DNA of 64,000 bases, from assembly GCA_040954595.2 (NCBI GenBank), contig CM082595.2, forward strand, positions 6,572,001 to 6,636,000, written 5' to 3'. Both the position numbers and the translations under genes were made by a program. Source of the DNA: Balanoglossus misakiensis (lineage: Eukaryota > Hemichordata). The notes under the pieces are model-generated. The model saw only the letters and a program-made list of their open reading frames with translations. It was not told the origin of the DNA and did not search any database. Shown here in pieces: positions 20,901-29,600 of this stretch. Numbering within the stretch: the first letter of the stretch is position 1; each line of letters opens with the position of its first letter.

Positions 20901-23110
20901 CCACTTATTCGAACATTTTCTGTTCTCATCCCACCCTCATTTGCATAATAGGTCGTTGAACTTTGGTGGCATTGGAGTAGTGGTCGGCCATGAGCTGACG
21001 CATGGCTTTGACGACCAAGGCAGAGAATTCGACAAGGACGGTAATCTGCTGCCCTGGTGGAACAACGCGACAGTCGGGAAATTTGAAGAGAGAACCGAAT
21101 GCATGGTTAACAAGTACAACCAGTATAAAGTCAATGATGAAAATGTAAGTTTGAAATGGTATACTATTTTGATGTTCGGTGGAGCTATGCCTCCAACTTA
21201 TATACGATAAAATCAACTTGTATTTTATAGGATTCAAACCCAGACCCACTGCACAAACTCATGTAGCAAGCAAGTCCATGCATAAAACCACTACATCATG
21301 TCCACATACCCAAAAAGTGATGTACAGTAATAAGCTCAAAAGTAGATGTTGGGATTTCAAAATTAAGAGGGGAAGGGATTCTACGTGGGGGGGGGGGGGG
21401 GGGGGGGGTTGCTTTCAAGGAAAGTACATGTAACTGGGTGTTTTGACCAGCTATCGAAATTGTGGTCGAGAGTTATCATTGATAGTGTTCTACCCCTGTG
21501 CAAAAATGTATATAATCTATGTACAGGTGTGTGTTCAGATACTGATTCAGATATACACTTGGATTCTGATCCGAATTCCGATTTGTTGTACACAGGTGGA
21601 TGGAAAACAAACCCTCGGTGAAAACATCGCTGACAACGGTGGTCTAAAGGCTGCATTTAATGTAAGAAATTTTTTCCAACCTTTCTGAATTTCTAAAATA
21701 TGTGATTGGTAAATTGTGTTTCTGAAACGTTTAGTTTTACACAGTGTGAACATGGTATATATTGAGATATTTAAAAATGTTTTTTTCCCCACACAGGCTT
21801 ATGATGGTTGGATTAGGCAGAATGGGCAGGAGGCTCCCCTGCCTGTCCTCAATCTCACTCACAGACAACTCTTCTTCCTAGGATTTGCTCAGGTTAGTAA
21901 AGTATAACAGAAGTACATAATGCTCATTTTTAGGCTGCAACCGAAATTTGTTGGGTATACGGTCACCTATGCAAATATACCAACAGTTACCATGGTAAAT
22001 TGAATTCTAGCCAATCATAGATTTTCAGTGGGTGGCGAAAAAAAGAGTGCTACCATAGGTTCTTTAGAACGCTCAAATACTCCATTTTAGCCATATATGG
22101 GCGTATGTAAATTGGAGGTGACTGTATACCTTTAACGTGGACCATGTGGGGTACTTGTGGAGTTGTTTATACATACATATCTCAAGAAAAACTTAATATC
22201 AGTAGAATGTCTATCCAATAGACCAGTCTGTCACACTTTGTGAGTATAGTGATCATTGTTATTGTTGAAAGTTGAATTAAATTTCTGCTTGAATACATCT
22301 GCTGATGATAAACTGTTTATAACGATTTCATTTGCGTTTATCAGGTTTGGTGTTCAGCCAGTACTACAGCCAGCTCTCACCTCCAGTTGATCACTGATTC
22401 ACACAGCCCAGCAAAGTACCGGTAAGATTGCCAATCATCAACGCAATATTAATGCTTTCTGATGTACCATCAGATTGACTTGTTTTGAATCGGAATAGAG
22501 TTGTATTGTTGTGAGAGGTTGTGATAATGAATATTTGGAGATAGAATTATTGTTGTTGAATAACTCTTTCATGTTCTTGACTACAACCCTTGTCATCTTG
22601 TCTCTGTCAGTTGCACCCCTTGCAAAGTTACCCACTGCAGGCTTATTCCACCTACCCTTCACCATCCTCTCTCCACCATACTGTAAAACACTTTATTTTC
22701 GCAAGTTAAAATTTTCGCGATATTGAGAGAGGCCACTGTTTCGCAAGTATTAATTTTCGCGTTCTCTTATTTCATATACTGCATTGTTATAAAAAAATTA
22801 TGCGATTTTTTATTTCCTTGCTATTTTGGCTCTCGCGTATTTCACGAAAATTTATTGCTCGCGAAAATTAAGTGTTTTACAGTATATCCTCAAGCTAATA
22901 ACTGCACCACAACCACACTACACCCACCGAAGGTAGGCACCTGTCTGTTGCCGAAACCAACCTCAGTATCGAATCACCGATTTCCATCTTTCCTCTCACT
23001 TAAAACACAGGGTAATCGGAACTCTTTCCAACTCTGAAGATTTTGCCAAACAGTACAATTGCCCAGTGGGATCAACGATGAATCCTGCCAAGAAATGTGA
23101 AGTCTGGTAG
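11685..23110 (+). CDS. ECE1: Endothelin-converting-enzyme-like M13 zinc metallopeptidase (18 coding exons, 758 aa)
   Basis: A type II membrane endopeptidase of the neprilysin/ECE family (M13), which in animals trims small peptide hormones outside the cell or in secretory vesicles. Coding exons: 11685-11928, 14014-14217, 15116-15243, 15736-15885, 16363-16425, 16846-16962, 17219-17305, 17541-17677, 18026-18248, 19202-19300, 19629-19706, 19977-20139, 20449-20500, 20952-21144, 21596-21661, 21797-21892, 22345-22421, 23011-23110. They total 2277 nt with consistent phases. Layout: cytosolic tail 1-55, membrane segment about 56-76, M13 N-domain about 107-510, catalytic domain about 550-758. Key residues: VNAYY 553-557, HELTH 595-599 (zinc His595/His599, catalytic Glu596), GENIAD 654-659 (zinc Glu655, Asp659), HSP 720-722 with Arg726, C-terminal CEVW. 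Trp138 stands where neprilysin has its substrate Arg, favouring ECE over neprilysin. Length matches ECE-1 (about 750-770). ECE1 versus ECE2 orthology cannot be settled here. Confidence 0.95.
12161..12519. mobile_element. Foldback MITE family A, copy 1 (TTAA target site)
   Basis: The element at 12165-12515 begins AGGGACAAAGTCTCTCTC and ends in its reverse complement, with about 150-bp arms around an AT-rich centre. TTAA flanks both sides (12161-12164 and 12516-12519), the duplication typical of piggyBac-type transposition. It has no coding capacity and lies in an ECE intron. Copies 2 and 3 lie in later introns. Confidence 0.85.
12818..13010. mobile_element. MITE family B, copy 1
   Basis: A 193-bp element bounded by TTAAAGGTATACGGTCACCT and its near reverse complement ending ATACCTTTAA. 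The interior includes a CAGTGGGTGGC segment and TTCTTTAGAACG. A second copy is at 21951-22135. TTAA at the outer ends suggests the same insertion preference as family A. Non-coding, intronic. Confidence 0.8.
14014..14217 (+). CDS. ECE1: ECE exon: start of ectodomain (aa 82-149)
   Basis: Acceptor ATGTAG|AT, donor TTAG|GTGAGG. Encodes the conserved start of the M13 ectodomain: [29 protein letters not shown] and the SRW motif, with four paired-type cysteines (84, 89, 107, 115). Trp138 occupies the position of neprilysin's Arg102, the residue that lets neprilysin act as a dipeptidyl carboxypeptidase. Confidence 0.95.
14272..14633. mobile_element. Foldback MITE family A, copy 2
   Basis: The element at 14276-14629 has terminal GGGACAAAGTCTCTCTC arms and TTAA at 14272-14275 and 14630-14633. 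It is the same family as 12161-12519, inserted only about 55 bp after an ECE exon. Confidence 0.85.
14871..15040. mobile_element. MITE family C, copy 1 (TACTGTAAAACAC termini)
   Basis: A 170-bp hairpin element starting TACTGTAAAACACTTTATTT and ending in its inverse, AAAGTGTTTTACAGTA. The arms carry repeated TTTTCGCGA-type motifs. The outermost TA may be a target duplication. Related copies are at 17737-17941 and 22679-22884. No coding capacity. Confidence 0.8.
15116..15243 (+). CDS. ECE1: ECE exon (aa 150-192)
   Basis: Acceptor TTGACAG|AA, donor AAAAAG|GTACCT, ends in phase 0. Contains the [16 protein letters not shown] block typical of ECE-type M13 proteins and a potential N-glycosylation site, NET, at 154-156. 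Confidence 0.92.
15405..15625. repeat. Probable decayed family C element
   Basis: Motifs of the TACTGT...TTTTGCAAAC...GCGAAATATTC...TTTTCCAGTA type, in inverted order, resemble family C, but the termini are too diverged to place ends confidently. Confidence 0.4.
15736..15885 (+). CDS. ECE1: ECE exon (aa 193-242)
   Basis: Acceptor CTTCTAG|ATT, donor ATACAG|GTAGGT, 150 nt in phase 0. Encodes the GGW block followed by the PFF(G)LWVG segment, matching the N-domain of ECE. No ATG opens this exon, so it is visible only through its splice sites and homology. Confidence 0.93.
16363..16425 (+). CDS. ECE1: ECE exon (aa 243-263)
   Basis: A 63-nt phase-0 exon encoding [15 protein letters not shown], one of the most conserved M13 blocks. 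Acceptor CTTGACAG, donor CCG|GTAAGT. Confidence 0.95.
16511..16524. repeat. C14 homopolymer in ECE intron
   Basis: A run of 14 C residues followed by TGCCCC. Its length in the assembly may be unreliable. Confidence 0.9.
16704..16795. repeat. TG/TATG-rich simple repeat
   Basis: Mixed ATGT and TGTG runs passing into GTGCGTG, about 50 bp before the next ECE exon. Confidence 0.75.
16846..16962 (+). CDS. ECE1: ECE exon (aa 264-302)
   Basis: Acceptor CCAACAG, donor AAT|GTAAGT, 117 nt in phase 0. Encodes [12 protein letters not shown] and an acidic helix ending in ETELAN, as in M13 N-domains. Confidence 0.94.
17219..17305 (+). CDS. ECE1: ECE exon (aa 303-331)
   Basis: Acceptor GCTTTCAG, donor GCT|GTAAGT, 87 nt in phase 0. 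Encodes [18 protein letters not shown], the counterpart of the ECE RRDEELIYH block. Confidence 0.94.
17541..17677 (+). CDS. ECE1: ECE exon (aa 332-376)
   Basis: Acceptor ATGTACAG, donor CAG|GTAAGT, ends in phase 2. Begins [11 protein letters not shown] and ends with [11 protein letters not shown], matching the segment before the NNYMVWR helix. Confidence 0.94.
17737..17941. mobile_element. MITE family C, copy 2
   Basis: Starts TACTGTAAAACGGGAAATTT and ends in the inverse CCCACTTTACAG. The TTTTCGCGA motifs in the arms mark it as a diverged member of the same hairpin family. Confidence 0.7.
18026..18248 (+). CDS. ECE1: ECE exon (aa 377-451), lacks the usual dimer cysteine
   Basis: Acceptor TCATCCAG, donor TAT|GTAAGG. 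Encodes NNYMVWR (380-386) and the WRFC segment (Cys423). The cysteine a few residues earlier, which makes the inter-subunit disulfide in vertebrate ECE-1, is absent: the stretch reads [15 protein letters not shown]-rich relative to its surroundings. Confidence 0.94.
18725..19079. mobile_element. Foldback MITE family A, copy 3
   Basis: The element at 18729-19075 has AGGGACAAAGTCTCTCTC-type arms, the right one mutated (TTTGTCCAT), with TTAA at 18725-18728 and 19076-19079. Third copy within ECE introns. Confidence 0.85.
19202..19300 (+). CDS. ECE1: ECE exon (aa 452-484)
   Basis: Acceptor GAGTTACAG, donor AAG|GTAAGG, 99 nt in phase 0. Encodes [15 protein letters not shown], the counterpart of LKWMDEETRKSAKEK in ECE-1. 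Confidence 0.95.
19388..19628. repeat. Diverged direct repeat followed by (ATTTT)n at the intron end
   Basis: An approximately 60-bp unit containing ACAGTCTGCAATG and TTGACTT occurs at about 19390-19450 and again at about 19513-19575. A run of ATTTT repeats then extends almost to the acceptor CCTACAG of the next exon and may serve as its pyrimidine tract. Confidence 0.65.
19629..19706 (+). CDS. ECE1: ECE exon (aa 485-510)
   Basis: Acceptor CCTACAG, donor GGG|GTATGT, 78 nt in phase 0. Encodes [17 protein letters not shown], matching the ECE IGYPNFIMDP block. Confidence 0.94.
19977..20139 (+). CDS. ECE1: ECE exon with substrate-binding NAYY motif (aa 511-564)
   Basis: Acceptor CTTTTCAG; donor ATTG|GTTGGT, a weaker but phase-correct site. 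Contains [12 protein letters not shown] (546-557), whose Asn-Ala-Tyr holds the substrate backbone in M13 enzymes. Confidence 0.93.
20449..20500 (+). CDS. ECE1: ECE exon (aa 565-581)
   Basis: A 52-nt exon between acceptor TGTTATAG and donor CCAAA|GTAAGT. Encodes (V)[16 protein letters not shown], the invariant stretch before the catalytic helix. Confidence 0.95.
20952..21144 (+). CDS. ECE1: ECE catalytic exon with HELTH zinc motif (aa 582-646)
   Basis: Acceptor CATAATAG, donor AAT|GTAAGT. Contains [20 protein letters not shown]: His595 and His599 bind zinc and Glu596 is the catalytic base. GRE and the DGNLLPWW block follow, as in ECE-1. Confidence 0.97.
21387..21408. repeat. G22 homopolymer in ECE intron
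   Basis: An uninterrupted run of 22 G residues. It could form a quadruplex, and its length in the assembly may be inexact. Confidence 0.9.
21596..21661 (+). CDS. ECE1: ECE exon with third zinc ligand (aa 647-668)
   Basis: Acceptor TACACAG, donor AAT|GTAAGA. Contains [16 protein letters not shown], with zinc ligand Glu655 and supporting Asp659. Confidence 0.96.
21797..21892 (+). CDS. ECE1: ECE exon (aa 669-700)
   Basis: Acceptor CCACACAG, donor CAG|GTTAGT, 96 nt in phase 0. Encodes [12 protein letters not shown] and [13 protein letters not shown], conserved in M13 catalytic domains. Confidence 0.95.
21951..22135. mobile_element. MITE family B, copy 2
   Basis: Matches 12818-13010 along its length: GGGTATACGGTCACCTATG at the left, the CAGTGGGTGGC and TTCTTTAGAACG interior, and AGGTGACTGTATACCTTTAA at the right. 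The left TTAA is lost. Confidence 0.8.
22345..22421 (+). CDS. ECE1: ECE exon with HSP motif (aa 701-725)
   Basis: Acceptor TTTATCAG, donor CG|GTAAGA, ends in phase 2. Contains VWC and ITDSHSP; His720 and the following Arg726 correspond to the transition-state and S1' residues of neprilysin. Confidence 0.95.
22679..22884. mobile_element. MITE family C, copy 3
   Basis: A 206-bp hairpin bounded by TACTGTAAAACACTTTATTT and the inverse AAGTGTTTTACAGTA, with many TTTTCGCG motifs in the arms. Very similar at the ends to 14871-15040. Confidence 0.82.
23011..23110 (+). CDS. ECE1: ECE terminal coding exon (aa 726-758, stop TAG)
   Basis: Acceptor AAACACAG. Encodes [19 protein letters not shown] and ends with KKCEVW and the TAG stop. 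The C-terminal Cys-x-x-Trp is the family hallmark. Confidence 0.96.
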
Positions 23111-25010
23111 TAGTTACTCTCCTCATACTGAATGTTACACGTCGCTGCAAAGCAGGGTTACTCCATTTCGTGATCAGGGCAGGTGTTCTGCATTTGTATG
23201 GATTGGAAAAATGTTAATCATTCTTTGTTTCTTTAATAAGATAAAGTAAAGTAACCATTGTACATATACATGGAAGTTTTCATTTTCAAATATTCATATA
23301 AACTTGAAAATATTTATGTACTTAAGATCACCTTAAAGAATACTGCGAACATTTCACAACACCATTTATAAATTAAGAAAAATGTGCTGTATTAAACAGT
23401 AAGCTTAGTTCCAAGTCGTATTTAAGTTTGCCTTTTCAAAGGAAAGTCATAATATTCCTATTTCCATATCGATTTTTATACTTTTTCTCATTTATGACAA
23501 TTTGAATCTATCATCATGTCTTTTTTCGGCTAGATTCAACTTGTCATTTTGTAGTTTGACTCAAAGGAACATTTGTACATGCATTTACACCATTGTTAAA
23601 GTGTCAACAACACATAAAGGATATATCACTCTTATATGTACCGTGCATGTTAGGGACCAGTGTTGTTGGGTGATTACTCATAGTTCATATCTTTCTGTGT
23701 ACACTGGTTTGTGTCACACAGTGTGTTGTGGATCAGTTGTGTTTAGTATGGGTTGTGTTAGAATTTAGAATGAGTTAATTTATATAGGGAAGTGTCAACG
23801 AAAACCAATTATCCAATCCGCTTTACAATAAATACAAAGTAAGAAAATGAGAAAATGTAACCAATAAGCGGAAAAAAAATACATATATCCTCTGATGAAA
23901 AGGTACAAATAGTGTTCATACCACTAAGTGCTAACTGTTCAGCATGAAACTGTCCCAAACAGTGTTCATGTACTTGCTGCAACAAATGGAAACAGGCGCC
24001 TAGAATTTACCAAAAAGTTTTTTAGGTCTGCCTTGAACTGTTTGTACGTTTCTGCTTTCCTCAATCCTGCTGGTTATCCATTCCACCTTTCAGGGCCCTG
24101 AACACTGTACGGTAGTGCAGATTGTGTTACTTGTTTGCTTTTGCTTTGTTCAATAGGTTGCTGCATGTAATATACATCGCAATTAGTATTACATGCATAT
24201 GTGTATTGGTTGTTTTTGAGATACAACATTTGACACATAAATTCATTAATCTGTTCCTTAGCAAGAAAACAATACAAGTAACTTTTGGTGTCAGACGAGC
24301 ATTATATTACCACAGCAAAAATTTAAAAACTACTGCAGCTACTTCTTTAAATTTTTTGTGGAGCAACATCTTCATCAAAACTAAACACTTTAATATTCCT
24401 GCCCATTTCATTCAGCATTTCTGTGATGGGAGAATGTTGATTTGTTCACTGTGATGTAATCTCAGTTGGAATATGTTTGTTTATACAAAAAGGGTCGTAC
24501 AAACTGCTGCCATGTTTTTGTGTCAAATTGTTCTGTGTAAAATGTGAACCTGTTTCTAAGCATTTAATGTACATTCAACTGCTATGTTTCACCATCAATT
24601 GAGAATGTGACATGAAATGAGGACAGAAAATCAAAGTATGTTTGGTTTGTATGGCTGGTACCATACTGCTTCATTGTTGTCTTTGTAACGTGAAAGTAAA
24701 ATAATTTATCAGAGATGGAGGCTGTGCCACGTGATGTGATTTTGCGACCATTAAACAAAAAAACATTGTATGGATTCTTAGGCAGACATTTCACTTGTCT
24801 TTGAAACACCCAAAATGTCCTACCTTCTTCTGATGGTGAACTCAATTGGGATTCATATGACCTTAAATTGCTGCACTTTGACCTTTGACCTCCAGTTGTA
24901 CAGGCATGAAGTTTGAACTCAGTGTTAATGAATATGGTATTATTATTTACACTGCAGGTAAGCTCAGAAAGAACATACAATAAATTAAATTTGCACAGTG
25001 TTATTGTATA
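23111..25010 (+). other. Probable 3' untranslated region of the ECE-type gene
   Basis: AT-rich, without exons. AATAAA occurs at 23827-23832 and at 24979-24984. The second is followed within 40 bases by TG-rich sequence and is the better end-formation candidate, so the 3' UTR would be roughly 0.7 or 1.9 kb. A perfect nuclear-receptor-type DR1 lies at 24879-24891. Confidence 0.5.
24979..24984 (+). terminator. Candidate polyadenylation signal AATAAA
   Basis: AATAAA followed by GTGTTATTGTATATTGTAC, a U/GU-rich downstream element. It is a plausible end for the long ECE 3' UTR; an upstream alternative is at 23827-23832. Confidence 0.45.
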
Positions 25011-26240
25011 TTGTACATTTGTGTCAAAAGTTTACTTTTACTTTTCATTAATTGACTGTTTATAGGTAAAAAAAATTATGATTCTATTGTATAAGTTACA
25101 TTAATATCAAAATTTACATGTGCTTTTAGTGAAGAACCAATTTAGCCTTAAATCCCTGGAAATCCACACAAGATATTCAGATTTAGTGTAAAAAACACTC
25201 AAATACATGAGTGTTGCTTTTTGTAAAAAAAGAAAATTCATTTATGTGTTGCAAGAGACTAATACGAATTTCCTAACTGTTACAGGTAATCTTAGATTAA
25301 GATGCACATTTGTTTGATCTTGTTATAACTCTTGCCTTCATTTTTTAAAATTAGTAATTTCCCATCATGTGTTTTGTGATTTAAACAAATCGCACTGCTG
25401 TATTCAACGAGCATTTTCACCAATTAAGTTGTGATTCACAGAAATTATTCAAGAAAATAGTTATGATGTCCATTTTACAGTAGAAACAACAGGATTTTAT
25501 CTATAACTTTTACAATATAAAATAGTTTTGAAAAGAGAAAATGTGTCCCTAAAAGCTATTGATGGAAGGAACACAAATTGAAAAGATTTGAAGAAAAATG
25601 CCAATATTATTAAATTCTTACGTGTGCTAATATGAATAATGTATGCTTTAATATGAGAATTTGCATAGAACTTTTTAAGTCCTTTTATGAGAGAGCTTTA
25701 ATGAATGTAGTGAGTATTTTGCATACATTTACATATTTAGTTAACCTGCCACAGCTTTACACTGTCTTACTGTGCTCCTTGCACAAAGAGTTACATGTAT
25801 TTTAAACAGAAAACACGATTATTTGAATTGTATATCAGATTCACATTTCTGTATTTCGCAAAAAAGTATTAGATTTTGCAGTTTGGGGTAAAAGTTTTGT
25901 AACAAGAAATTCCGACGCAGCAATTTTCAAAATTTAAGAATAGTATACTATATTTATTTAAGATATTATTTGTTTAAGATATTATGTATATGAACTTGTG
26001 CTGAATTACAAACCACCAGTAAGTTAGTCAGTTGAGTTTCATTTTGTGTTGTTTGTGTTTTGGGATTCCCCCTGTTGATTTGCTTAGAAGAATGTTTCAT
26101 CTGTTCATTAGTAGAGCAATGCTGAGTGATTGAGATCCTCCAATGATCTTTTCTCTGAGCTGCTCACACGAAAACACGTTCTTTTGCCATCTTTGAATTT
26201 TCTGCCTACACTCACGACAGATGTATGTGTTAAAATTACG
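25011..26240. other. Intergenic AT-rich DNA
   Basis: No exon, RNA gene or repeat family recognised. Confidence 0.5.
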
Positions 26241-26660
26241 TGTTTCGCCGCTGAGGCTAGCTAGTGACCCGGGTCAAATTGGGGAACTAGCCAATCAGAT
26301 CTTGAGTCGAATTCCAGCAGTCGCCATCTTGCTTCACAGTCGGCTGCCATGTCCCCAGACTCTCTTCTCGCTTCGATAGCCCGCGCGAAGGAGTTTGGGT
26401 AACCGAGACTACATACTTAGTTGACGGTTGGCCCGATATTTAAATATTTTGGCAGCGGTTACGTAATCACGTGTCGTCAATCTATGATGCCATAATTTGA
26501 ATATGCAAATAGTAAGTTCACTCGTTGCCGTATATCATGAGATCACCAGGAGAGGCCTTCATCATTGTAAGTGACAGCACCGAAGTGACAATACCGCAGT
26601 AGTTTTTGTCGCCCCTGCAAGAATCCGAGCGCACCACATCGACAACAGGTATGTACTTCA
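26241..26660 (+). promoter_or_regulatory. CpG-richer, TATA-less promoter-like region
   Basis: This stretch is richer in CpG than its surroundings. It contains a palindromic GACCCGGGTC, a CCAAT box (AGCCAATCAG, 26289-26298) and CGCCATCTT (26322-26330), the reverse of a YY1-type AAGATGGCG. Several donor-like sites follow (ATT|GTAAGT at 26567, ACAG|GTATGT at 26648). It is probably the start of the plus-strand gene ending near 32.07 kb. Confidence 0.5.
26537..26566 (+). CDS. Candidate first coding exon of the unknown gene
   Basis: Ten codons from ATG to a strong GTAAGT donor in phase 0, just inside the promoter-like region. Without splicing the frame stops at codon 22. The assignment rests on phase and donor quality only. 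Confidence 0.3.
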
Positions 26661-29600
26661 ACAAGGATACTATTGCCAGTTCTTGCACCGTTAAACTAGC
26701 CCCGATCTCCGTGTTGATTTCGCTCTGTTTAATTGTAAGCCCGAAGCTTGCAAGTATGATCGACGGGTTTGGGCGTGGTTCAATGGGTGTGGTTTTGGCG
26801 TATAACGCATTTCTTGTGTGAAATTGGCGGGAATATTTTATTGCAAAATGGTTAATAAATACTGTTAGCAGTACTCAGGCTATAGGATTCAGAGAGCGTG
26901 CTTTGGATGCGAAAAAAATCGGAAAAAAAAACTTGTGCGTTAAACTTAAAAAGTGCAAACGGTCCCCAATACTAAAAAAACATCCGGAAATTTGCAGAAA
27001 ATGTACTTTAAAATATAACACATGTCGTTTCTATCTAAAGTTAATTTAGACCTTTTGAACCTACAGGAAGAATTTGCCCATTTATCGCAAACATTTTACA
27101 GTAAGGGAATTACATTTGAGGAACGAATGCATAAAGAGGTTAAATTTAACACGAGACGAGCCCATACACCTTATCGATGTTATTATTTAAATCGTTGCTT
27201 TAATTATTTCCCAAACATGGTAATCAGCAACTAATATCCAGTGCCAGTCAAGGAACAATAACAACCAATTATATATCTGCAAACAAAGAGCTTTATTTGA
27301 CATATGAATTTCTTCGCTGTTTAAAACCAATCGCATGGTTATGCCGGAGAGCGTGGCTAATCAGTTCGCTAATCCCCTGGAAAGAAAAGAAAAGGCAAAT
27401 GTCATTATCGTGATGACAGATGTTACAATGGTAAACTCTGATCAAATTTTGATACGCTAAGTTTTCTACACAAGAAATGTAGTCAGTCACTTAAAGGGGT
27501 ATGTGCCGTTCATAGCTGACGCTTTATTCGCCCTTCAATGTCCCAAATAAACAGTTCCATGCACGTGACAAACAAAAACGTATGTTAACATAAATCGCTC
27601 GCTTCATTTGTACACATTCAAGCTCGAAATACTTTTAAATCGTAGCCGTATTATAACATTATATATAAATCATACATATTATAATTCATGCTAATTGAGC
27701 TCTCTCACTCCTGATTTGAATAATTACTCAATATAGCTTGTGAGCGCTTGACTGGAGCGTCCTCAAGCGGTGTGTCTTCCAGTCTCACTGAACACGTTCT
27801 CTCAACAATTTAAACCGCGTATGACAATTTTTCTAACTTTCTTGCCACACGTGTTGATAACAATTATTAATACAAGGTGCTGATTTCTTTAACTAGAGAA
27901 GGCAAATTTCTCACCCGAACAAGCTTTATCAACGGACATTTTGAGAGCTATCAACGGATCATAGTGAAGTTCACAATCAGTGTCTTCGCCCATAGCACAA
28001 TCCAGCATACTCTGTGAAACGAAGGGTTATAATAAATGTGTGATTTGTTTATAAAAGAAAACAATTATAAAGCTGTACAGTGACTACTTGCATTGTGCTA
28101 AAGACTTTATTCTGTTAGTTGATAAAGCTAGTATATACAAGGTAAATATACATCGCCATCGCTTATTGTGAGATCTCGTGAGACTTGTTTAACTATCGTA
28201 GCAATTATGGATACTTGCCAACAAAGTAAAAAAAATAATACAAGTCAGGTTTTGTATGAAACTGGGATTATGTGACAATCTTTGCGCGTATTTATTCTAG
28301 TTTTTTTTTATAAATAGATAATTTTCCGTCCATTGCACCTCGCAAGCCGTTTGGAACATAGTCTGGTCATTCCCCTTACCTTGTAATAGTCACAACTGCC
28401 CTTTTCGAATAATTCTTTGTCGTCGCATTGCTGTAATATCATAACTGATTCCAGTCGTTCACACTACAACAACAAACGTGCGATAATTTGCCATTTGTGA
28501 TGAGGCCAAACTAGTCATCAGGTCACTTTCAGAATTGTAACATCTAACACAGTACGGTTCTTTATTACGAAGTTATTATACAGTGCTCTCTCTTAACTTA
28601 GGGGTCACTGCGCAAACTATGGAAGGACAGAGCAAATTTATGTCCAACTGTCTCAAATTTGAAATTCAAAATGGCCCCTTGTTAAGTCTATGGTGAAAAT
28701 TTAAAATGGCGATTTTTCAAAAAACAAAACACATGAACACGTTGTTTTTTTCTTTATTTCCAAAAAGAATCTCCATATTCTATAATACAACAGAATCGAA
28801 AATTTTGAGGACAATTATTGTTCTAACTTTGTCCCTGAGGTGTAGACTAACTTAAATGCAATGATGCGTCTTTGATAATCATTTATGTTTGCTAGTTTGG
28901 AGTGATACATATTGTCTTAATCAGATTGATTATAAAATTCTAATTGTTAAAGATCAATTAACACACACTGACCTGTCGTTTAGCACCCACGGTTGCCAAC
29001 AAGGCAAAGGAAACCGCTATGATCACCAACAGTGTCTTCATGATAAACTCTGTTGAATCATGGGAAGAGATAAATATTGACGTGTAAGTCCATAATCTCT
29101 AGAGTCTGTTTTTTGGCAATCTAGCTGTTGTTGTTTATTGTCAATCGTCTCCATAAATATTCGGGTTTTCATCAGGTACTTGCGGCAAACTAGCTTAATA
29201 GTTTATACATACGTACACACAATAACATATTTTAACTCATAATCAAATAAATTATGTTTCAAATCCTTTCGAGTTTTGTGAGAAATCCGTTGGGTTTCCA
29301 GGCTACTAAATAAATAGCTAGGATTAGGTAGTTTGTTAGTACTCTTTTAGAAAGACTAAATTAACCAAATTATATTTACAATTAAACAATAATTAATTAA
29401 ACAATAATTAATTTCAAAATATTTGTTGCTCAAGATCGTTGCAATGAATGATGCCAGTAGACAGAGGCTAGCGTGCAAAGCAAACCGATTAAACAATACA
29501 ACAATATCACACACCATGCGGAAACATAAAGACAAAAACTGCAGTGGACTGGAGTGAAAAAAATAAACAGCGGAATTTCGGAAAAGTGACATGAAATAAA

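Noticed and set aside
24582-24980. 132-codon minus-strand frame antisense to the ECE 3' region
   Set aside because: No promoter, splice or polyA context, no recognisable domain, and it lies opposite the probable 3' UTR.
26349-26402. ATG at 26349 (MSPDSLLASIARAKEFG) as first exon of the unknown gene
   Set aside because: Its only donor (GG|GTAACC) is weak and ends in phase 2, incompatible with the phase-0 exon at 30836. Unspliced, it stops after 17 codons.
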